From: DAOTZR01 sp034432595
GTDB lineage: Bacteria; Chloroflexota; Anaerolineae; B4-G1; SLSP01
Reading direction: 5' to 3'
Assembly: GCA_034432595.1 (NCBI GenBank)
Contig: DAOUBT010000006.1
Span: forward strand, 1 to 5,360
Length of the DNA stretch: 5,360 bases
The notes under the pieces were generated by a model. The model was given only the letters and a program-made list of their open reading frames with translations, made no database searches and was not told the origin of the DNA. A program made the position numbers and the translations under genes. Shown piece after piece: positions 1-5,360 of this stretch (positions are counted from its first letter, which is position 1; each line of letters opens with the position of its first letter).

Positions 1-733
1 TGGGGGTCATGTTCGCATATTCGTGCTCATCGTATTCCGCATCGTGCACCAGCACATCCGCCCCGCGTGCAAAAGCGATGAGTTTCTGATCCCCACCGAC
101 ATAACCTTCCGTATCCGTGGCAATGACAAGGCTGTGTCCGCGGTAGGTAATGCGGAAAATCAGCACGCCGGCGCGGGGGTGATGATAGCCGTGCTGCACG
201 GCAATGGTCACGGCGGAGGGTGGAAGTTTATCCAGCGCCCCTCGTTCGGCTATACTGAAAAGCACCGGCGGCAGCACCGGGTCCGTGAGCACCAGGCAAT
301 CTCCATCGCGAACGTGTTCGTAGTACTGCCGGCTGTAGAGTTCCTCCGTGCCTAAAGGGAAGAAAGGCGGAATCACCGTGCGATACAGTTCCTCTTGCAG
401 GCTGGTCGTTTCGCTCGGTGCGGCACCGTAGACGTAGAGCGTCGCTTCCGGGTGGCGCAGAGGCACGAAGAACGGCATCCCCTGCGTGTGGTCGTGATGC
501 AGGTGCGAAAAGAGCAGGACGGCGCGCATGGGTTTACCTTCGGTTTGGAAGGTGTGCAGCATGTCCTGTCCCAGGCTGATGATGCCCGTCCCGCCATCCA
601 CAATGATCAGGTGAGGTCCGGCGTGCACCTCAAAGCATGTGGTGTTGCCCCCGTACTTCAACGTGGTAGGGCCTGGCATGGGGTAACCGCCGCGTACACC
701 GCGAAACGTGAGGGTCAAGCTGTCGTTAGTCAT
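1..733 (-). CDS. MBL-fold metallo-hydrolase (3'-truncated)
   Basis: Translation from ATG 731-733 gives 244 residues with no stop before the window edge, so the C-terminus is missing. The N-terminus (FRGVRGGYPMPGP, then KYGGNTTCFEV) is the pattern of COG1234/COG1235-like MBL proteins (PhnP, RNase Z and cyclic-phosphodiesterase relatives). Further family marks are IIVDGGTGI (43-51), the metal motif HLHHDH (77-82), a likely metal His185 in YHHPRAG, bridging Asp207 in ATDTEG, and VHDAEY (229-234). These support a cytoplasmic two-metal hydrolase, probably acting on a phosphodiester, but the substrate cannot be read from the sequence. No signal peptide or membrane segment is visible. The start is supported by AAAGG seven bases upstream. 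The gene follows the amylopullulanase on the same strand after 173 bp and seems to have its own promoter. A functional link with starch use is not shown. Confidence 0.93.
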   Translation of the reverse strand, partial: MTNDSLTLTFRGVRGGYPMPGPTTLKYGGNTTCFEVHAGPHLIIVDGGTGIISLGQDMLHTFQTEGKPMRAVLLFSHLHHDHTQGMPFFVPLRHPEATLYVYGAAPSETTSLQEELYRTVIPPFFPLGTEELYSRQYYEHVRDGDCLVLTDPVLPPVLFSIAERGALDKLPPSAVTIAVQHGYHHPRAGVLIFRITYRGHSLVIATDTEGYVGGDQKLIAFARGADVLVHDAEYDEHEYANMTP

Positions 734-740
734 GCTCGGG

Positions 741-747
741 CCTTTCT
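741..747 (-). promoter_or_regulatory. Ribosome binding site of the MBL gene
   Basis: The minus strand reads AGAAAGG followed by seven bases (CCCGAGC) and then ATG at 733-731. This is a moderate Shine-Dalgarno match at normal spacing. It decides the start together with the family-typical N-terminus that begins within ten residues of this Met. Confidence 0.6.
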
Positions 748-770
748 CAACTCAGGGATAGGTGATTCAC

Positions 771-794
771 AAAACCGCGAAGCGAAGGTTTTTT
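771..794. other. Small hairpin-forming sequence in the MBL leader
   Basis: AAAACC (771-776) and GGTTTT (787-793, read within the T run) can pair around a loop that itself holds a short CGC/GCG pairing. On the plus strand the second arm runs into six T residues, which resembles a weak intrinsic terminator, but no plus-strand gene is known to read into it. On the minus strand it would sit in the MBL leader, followed by only four U residues, so it is a poor terminator there. Function is not assigned. Confidence 0.25.
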
Positions 795-852
795 ATCAGC
801 GTTGCGTCCTCTGGAGCCTTCGTGATAGGGCCTCTCAGTGGACTCATCTATG

Positions 853-886
853 ATTGTAGCATCAAATGGGTGAATTGTCATGTCAA
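853..886 (-). promoter_or_regulatory. Predicted sigma-70-type promoter for the MBL gene
   Basis: Reading the minus strand, a -35 box ATGACA (881-876) is separated by exactly 17 bases from a -10 box TACAAT (858-853). The -10 box is preceded by TGC (861-859), an extended -10. A perfect TTGACA (886-881) overlaps the upstream end of the -35 box, forming the tandem TTGACATGACA, but its spacing to TACAAT is 22 bases, so ATGACA is the better partner. A start site near 846-848 would give a leader of about 113 bases before the ATG at 733. The boxes lie 20 or more bases past the amylopullulanase stop and point towards the MBL gene. The assignment rests on sequence match only. Confidence 0.55.
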
Positions 887-906
887 CGCCGCTCGTCTTC
901 GCGTAG

Positions 907-3900
907 TTATAAACGAATGTAGCGACGGCGCCATACCGCCGCCAACAACACCATCGCGCTCATCAGCAATGCCCACGGCCAGGCCTGACGCGCGCGGATG
1001 GCGCGCACGGCTACAGCGGTTGGCTCGCTGCCGCCCACAACCAGGGGCGTGCCGAGAAGCTGGCTCAGACTGGGGGTGGAGCTGCTATCCACGGTGAAGG
1101 TGAAGGTGTTGGCGTTGGTGTCCTGCGTGGCGCCGCTCACCGCTTCCCAGGTGCCGTCGTTGCACCAGTAGAGCTGGAAGCTGCTTTCGGTGCCGCTTTC
1201 GTTGGTGTAGTGGAGCGTGATCTCCACGCTATCTACATTCGCGGTACCCTGCACAAAAGCGTCCACAAAGGGCGATTTGGCGTAGAAGCTGCTGCTGTTC
1301 GGACAGGGGCTGCCAACAAACCGGCCGATGCCCAGCAGGGGGGTCCCGCTGCCGTTCTTGGTCAGCCTGATGCCCCAGTCGTTCAGACGGTCCAGCGTGA
1401 CCTGCCCCGACGCGGCGCGTTGATGCAAGTTGGCTGCCGTGGCCGCGCCGACATGGACGTAGGCTTTGTCGAAAGCCTGCCCGTAGCTGGCGCGGATGCG
1501 CGTCACGGCCTTGCTCGCGCCGCCGCTGTAGGTGACGGTGGCCACGCCGTTGGCGTCGGTCTGCGCCTCAAAAGCGGACAGCGCGCCGTTGCCCCCCTCA
1601 ATGAAGAAGCGCACCGTGACCCCGTTCAGAGGCGCTCCATCCTGCGTTACCGTGGCGCTGATGCTCGTGCTGCCGTTCAGGGCCACGCCGGGCTGAGCGG
1701 CAACCGCTTCAAGCTTTAAGCCCACCCGTGCCCCGACGTGGAGCGCTAAAGCATCGTTGGAGGCGACTGTAGCCTGGAACTGCCCGCTGGCGTTCACCGT
1801 GTAGGCGGGGCCGCTGCACCCGCTGCCATCCGATAGGAGCGAGCCGTGGATTACATCGCAGTAGGTGCCGGCCGGGAGGGGCGTATTATAGGTGATCAAG
1901 CCGCTGCTCGCGCTCTGATTGAGGACGACGAAGCCCTTGTTGCCCACGCCAAAGGCGATGTGGTCGCTGTTCACAGTCTGCCAGGTGTTGACGCTGCCAC
2001 CCGCGGCGACGCGACGGAAGGTTACCATGGCCGTGATCGGATCGCGCCGATGCTCGCAGGCCCACTTGCCCCAGGTGTAGCTTGCAGCGCAGGTATCGGG
2101 ATTATTGTCCGCATCCTCATAAACCGGCAAGGTCGCGCCGTCGCTGCCGGGACCGCCGTTGACGGTGGGCGGACCGTAACTATCGCCCGTATTGACGGTC
2201 GGGTTGCTTTGCCAGTAGTAGCTGGACATGATCGAGGGATAGCCGTATGGATAGGCCAGGACGAAGATGTTGGCCAACACATGCTCCTGCCCGTCGCGGT
2301 GATCCACAATGCACGTTCCCGTCCCTACGCCGTGTCCGCGTTGATTGTCGTGGTTGTCGGTAAAGACCACGGCGAAGCGCGAGGGCAACAGGCTGCTTTC
2401 CAGATTGTACAACTGGCTTAACGTGCCGCTACAACTATCGTCGAATTTGTCGCCGATCAGGTACGGGTAGGCGAACTCCGTCACGTCGCCGTTGGGCGTG
2501 TACTCCCAATCGCGGATACGCTCCTGCGGGTCCTGATCAATCACCTCTTGGAAGACGTAATACGAACCGCTCAGGCCGTTAAGGATAGTCGCGATGTCCT
2601 TGGCCGGGATGTGCTTGGCCCCGTCAATGCGGAAGCCCTTCACACCCATGGCGAGCAGGCTTTGCAGGTAGGCGCGGATGCGTTCCTGCACGTAGGGCTG
2701 CTCCGTCGCCAAATCCGGCAGGCCGGAGAGCGCGCAGAACTGCACCTGAGCGCGGTCCTTGTAGTCCGTGATACTGCATTCATCGTGGAAGTGCGCGCCG
2801 GTGTAGAGCACGTTGGCGCCGGTGCCGTAATAACGACTGGCTTTGGGCGCGGAAAGGTACTCCGTCCCCGCCGTGCCCTGCGCTACTGTGCCGCTGGGAT
2901 ATAGCCCCATGTGATTGATGACCGCATCGGCGTACACGTCCACGCCCACGGCATTGCACGCCTGTACCATAGCCTGGAACTCGGCTAAAGTGCCGCTGCG
3001 GCTCACAGCGAGCAGATAACTCACCGGCTGGTAGCGCGCCCACCAGGGATAATCATTGTCCGGGCCTCCCATATCCGCCACGGGCACGATATGCTCGTTC
3101 GGCGGCGAAACCTGCACGCCGGTATAGCCCTTTTCCGCCAAATAGGGACATTCTTTGGCAATGTCGTTCCAGCGCCACTCGAAGAGATGCACAAAAGCCC
3201 CACCCGCGCGCGTCGGCGCCGGATCGCCGCTGGGAATGACAGTGATAAGGCCGTCGCCCTGATCGTCATCCAGCGCATTGCCATCAATATTGTACGTGTC
3301 CTGCTTCCACTTTTTGCCCTCCTCGCCGCTTTTCTGGCAATAGGCCGTGAAACCATACGTCCCCGGCGTCAGAGCGTTGAGCGTGGCCTGCGGGATAGTG
3401 GCCTTATATTCGTCGTTGTTGCCGATGTCGGTGTTGTAGCTCATGGGCAGATCGTTCCAGGCTTCGCCGTATTTGCCCCAATGCAGGGTACAGGCTATCC
3501 CCGCGCCCTGACCGGCGCCGGGCGTCACACCCGCTTCGTACACCTGCACGTACACGTCGAAGCCGCTGCTGGCGTTACCTTGAGCTATCTCGTGGGCGAC
3601 ACCGCCGCGCGGCCACATCCGGCCCACCCAGTCTATGGTGCTGGGCGGGACAATGGGCTGGGTGGAGACGAAAACCGCGGTCGTGCGCGCCGGAATGGTG
3701 AAGGTGTCGGTACTGTCGTTGAAGCTCGCCGTCTGCACCACCGGATCTGCGTCGAGCGCGTCGGCCTGCACCGGATGGAGCGTGAAGCCGTCCGCGCCGC
3801 TGATCGTATAGCTTTGCGCCACCTTGTTGGCGTTGAAGAAGACCAGGATGACCTCAAAATTCGGGTCCAGATCAGGCGCAGTTGTGTCGTTGAGCGCATA

Positions 3901-5360
3901 CACAATCAACCCCGGCTTGCCGGTTGTGTCGTAATGGGTGGTACGCGCGCCAATATCGGAAGCGCTGCTCAGGCGGAAAAGGGGCGAGCTGTAGCGGATG
4001 CGCAGGAACTCGCGGAGCTGAGCCGCGGCAAAGGCGATGTCCGTCGAGCTGGGGTCGAGGCTGGTATTCGCCAACAACGGCGCCATGATGCTCCAGCGCG
4101 ATGCGTTATCCCAGGCCGGAGGCAGCCCTACGCCGAAATTGTTGCTGCTCTTATCCCAATAGACGCGGTTGAACCAGTCGCCGGAATCATAGCTGTTGCG
4201 ATCCAAGGACTTGGAACGCAACAGATCCGTGCCCATCTGGAAGAACGGCACGCCCTGCGCAAGCGCGATGATGCTCTGCGCTACGTTCTGCGCGCGCACG
4301 CGCTCGCTCATCGCGGTGGTCGGGATGCCGCTGCCGATCCAGCCGGGCAGGCCGCTGCCGTCGCCGTTGGGCAGCTTAAACACATTTTGATCGAAGAGCG
4401 TCTCGTTATCGTGCTTTTCGACGTAAGGCACGGACTCTTGCGGGTCAGCGGCAAAAGGAGCACCGGCGCCGTTCCAATCCCAGAGGCTCCCGCGCAGCGC
4501 GGAGCGGATTTTGTTCGTCGCCTCGGTCAGGTCGGAGGCGTACCGTTTCGTGTAAGCAAAGCCGTTCCAGTCATAACTCAGACCGTTGCTGAAGCCCTGC
4601 GCCCGGATTTCGACGCTATCTTGACTGTAGCCGCCGTGTACCGCGTCGCGGATGATGTCGTTAAAGCTCCCGATGCCGGCGCCGTTCATATTTTCTTTTT
4701 TGGCATAACAGAGGGGGCAGGTGGTCAGCCCCTTGGCCTTGGCGGAACCGAAATCCCAGCCCTCGCCGTAGAGGTAGAGGGTCGGCTCAATCGCTTCTAA
4801 CGTGCTCTTCACATTAAGCATGGTCTGGCGCGTGTGGAAGTTCATCAGGTCGAAGCGGAAGCCGTCCACCATGTAGGCGTTGGCCCAGCGCGCAAGCGTA
4901 TCGAGCATGAGTTTTTCCATCATCTCGTACTCGGATGCGGTGTCCGAGCAGCAGCTATCGGTGTAGAGATAGCCGTCGGTGGTGTACCGGTAGTAGTAGC
5001 CGGGGACGATTTTATCCAGTACGGAACTATCCCACAGGGCGCTGGCGCTGGTGTGATTGTAGACCATATCCATCACCACGCGCAGCCCGTTCTGATGCAG
5101 CGTCTGCACCATCTCGCGGAATTCGTAGATGCGCGTCACCCCGTCGGGATCGGTGCTGTAAGACCCTTCCGGTACACCATAGTGATAGGGGTCGTAGCCC
5201 CAGTTAAAGCCGTCCTCGTCGCGGTGGGCGGCGATTGCGGTCTGCGGTTGATCGCTATTCCGTGCGTAGCCCGTCGGCGCGGGCCAGACGCTGCGCGGCA
5301 CGTTCTCTTCCGGCACGCTGGCTATGTCGAAGGTGGGCAGGAGGTGGACGTGGGTCAGGC
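907..5360 (-). CDS. Multidomain amylopullulanase: GH13_13 pullulanase fused to GH13 alpha-amylase, C-terminally membrane anchored (5'-truncated)
   Basis: The frame is open to the window edge; 1483 residues are visible, numbered here from the Leu codon at 5358-5356, ending at TAA 907-909. The GTG at 5314-5316 is an internal Val: the preceding residues (THVHLLPTFDIAS) continue a conserved pullulanase strand. Residues 1-567 are a GH13_13 pullulanase/limit-dextrinase module: FNWGYDP (51-57), DMVYNH (97-102), nucleophile Asp170 in GFRFDLMN, acid/base Glu199 in YGEGWD, Asp317 in EKHDNETLFD, then a DUF3372-like beta domain (about 440-567). Residues 575-711 form a beta-rich spacer. Residues 718-1209 are an animal/Streptomyces-type alpha-amylase: VHLFEW, VSPPNEH, DAVINH (Asp811), GFRIDGAKH (nucleophile Asp912), FQEVID (Glu938), TDNHDNQRGHG (Asp1004) and a C domain with WACEHR. 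Residues 1213-1306 resemble Big_1; 1307-1446 are another beta-rich module; 1460-1476 are a membrane helix followed by RRRYIRL. Both active sites look intact, so alpha-1,6 and alpha-1,4 hydrolysis are expected outside the cell. The signal peptide and any N-terminal binding modules lie beyond the window. The module calls are secure; subfamily and anchoring are inferred. Confidence 0.95.
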   Translation of the reverse strand, partial: LTHVHLLPTFDIASVPEENVPRSVWPAPTGYARNSDQPQTAIAAHRDEDGFNWGYDPYHYGVPEGSYSTDPDGVTRIYEFREMVQTLHQNGLRVVMDMVYNHTSASALWDSSVLDKIVPGYYYRYTTDGYLYTDSCCSDTASEYEMMEKLMLDTLARWANAYMVDGFRFDLMNFHTRQTMLNVKSTLEAIEPTLYLYGEGWDFGSAKAKGLTTCPLCYAKKENMNGAGIGSFNDIIRDAVHGGYSQDSVEIRAQGFSNGLSYDWNGFAYTKRYASDLTEATNKIRSALRGSLWDWNGAGAPFAADPQESVPYVEKHDNETLFDQNVFKLPNGDGSGLPGWIGSGIPTTAMSERVRAQNVAQSIIALAQGVPFFQMGTDLLRSKSLDRNSYDSGDWFNRVYWDKSSNNFGVGLPPAWDNASRWSIMAPLLANTSLDPSSTDIAFAAAQLREFLRIRYSSPLFRLSSASDIGARTTHYDTTGKPGLIVYALNDTTAPDLDPNFEVILVFFNANKVAQSYTISGADGFTLHPVQADALDADPVVQTASFNDSTDTFTIPARTTAVFVSTQPIVPPSTIDWVGRMWPRGGVAHEIAQGNASSGFDVYVQVYEAGVTPGAGQGAGIACTLHWGKYGEAWNDLPMSYNTDIGNNDEYKATIPQATLNALTPGTYGFTAYCQKSGEEGKKWKQDTYNIDGNALDDDQGDGLITVIPSGDPAPTRAGGAFVHLFEWRWNDIAKECPYLAEKGYTGVQVSPPNEHIVPVADMGGPDNDYPWWARYQPVSYLLAVSRSGTLAEFQAMVQACNAVGVDVYADAVINHMGLYPSGTVAQGTAGTEYLSAPKASRYYGTGANVLYTGAHFHDECSITDYKDRAQVQFCALSGLPDLATEQPYVQERIRAYLQSLLAMGVKGFRIDGAKHIPAKDIATILNGLSGSYYVFQEVIDQDPQERIRDWEYTPNGDVTEFAYPYLIGDKFDDSCSGTLSQLYNLESSLLPSRFAVVFTDNHDNQRGHGVGTGTCIVDHRDGQEHVLANIFVLAYPYGYPSIMSSYYWQSNPTVNTGDSYGPPTVNGGPGSDGATLPVYEDADNNPDTCAASYTWGKWACEHRRDPITAMVTFRRVAAGGSVNTWQTVNSDHIAFGVGNKGFVVLNQSASSGLITYNTPLPAGTYCDVIHGSLLSDGSGCSGPAYTVNASGQFQATVASNDALALHVGARVGLKLEAVAAQPGVALNGSTSISATVTQDGAPLNGVTVRFFIEGGNGALSAFEAQTDANGVATVTYSGGASKAVTRIRASYGQAFDKAYVHVGAATAANLHQRAASGQVTLDRLNDWGIRLTKNGSGTPLLGIGRFVGSPCPNSSSFYAKSPFVDAFVQGTANVDSVEITLHYTNESGTESSFQLYWCNDGTWEAVSGATQDTNANTFTFTVDSSSTPSLSQLLGTPLVVGGSEPTAVAVRAIRARQAWPWALLMSAMVLLAAVWRRRYIRL

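Noticed and set aside
771..794. Intrinsic terminator of the amylopullulanase gene
   Set aside because: The hairpin is weak, lies downstream of a promoter for the next gene, and on the minus strand is followed by only four U residues and then G.
734..847. A riboswitch or ribozyme in the MBL leader
   Set aside because: The pieces GGACGCAA (as in GEMM c-di-GMP-I) and CTGAGA (as in TPP) occur, and GATGAGTCC recalls a hammerhead core, but the remaining required motifs and paired stems of each class are missing.
3091..4800. A 569-codon open frame on the plus strand, opposite the amylopullulanase
   Set aside because: It lies wholly antisense to a gene with clear catalytic motifs, and its translation shows no recognisable domain. 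Long antisense frames are expected in GC-rich codon usage. The same applies to the plus-strand frames at 23-355, 395-853, 1210-1719 and 1846-2421.
5314..5316. GTG as the start codon of the large gene
   Set aside because: The frame stays open upstream and the residues before it (HLLPTFDIAS) continue the conserved pullulanase strand, so this GTG is an internal valine.

Overview
This window holds two protein-coding genes, both on the minus strand and both cut by a window edge. Transcription runs from high to low coordinates. The larger gene (907-5360) encodes a very large secreted-type starch-degrading enzyme whose N-terminus lies outside the window. The second gene (1-733) encodes a metallo-beta-lactamase (MBL) fold hydrolase whose C-terminus lies outside the window. 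A 173 bp intergenic stretch (734-906) carries a good sigma-70-type promoter for the MBL gene. No RNA gene, mobile element, CRISPR array or long repeat was seen.

The large protein joins two complete but different GH13 catalytic modules in one chain. The order is: a pullulanase/limit-dextrinase module of the GH13_13 type (alpha-1,6 cleavage) with its C-terminal beta domain; a beta-sandwich-like spacer of unknown family; an alpha-amylase module of the animal/Streptomyces type (alpha-1,4 cleavage) with its C domain; a bacterial Ig-like (Big_1-type) domain; a further beta-rich module; and a single C-terminal membrane helix followed by an arginine-rich tail. The inferred role is extracellular, cell-attached breakdown of branched alpha-glucans such as starch, glycogen or pullulan. 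One active site would remove branch points and the other would cut the linear chains.

The MBL protein belongs to the broad COG1234/COG1235-like (PhnP/RNase Z-like) group. Nothing in the window links it to starch use. Its own promoter and the 173 bp gap suggest it is expressed separately.

The source is a GC-rich bacterium. The multi-domain secreted architecture with Ig-like domains, and the C-terminal 'helix plus RRR' anchor without an LPXTG motif, are compatible with an environmental Chloroflexota (Anaerolineae-like) genome. That assignment is inference from protein style and was not tested. The proteins are recognisable members of known families, and I found no clear new biological system. 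The most distinctive points are the order of the fused catalytic modules, a CxxC insertion beside the pullulanase active site, the loss of the chloride-site arginine in the amylase module, and the C-terminal anchor.
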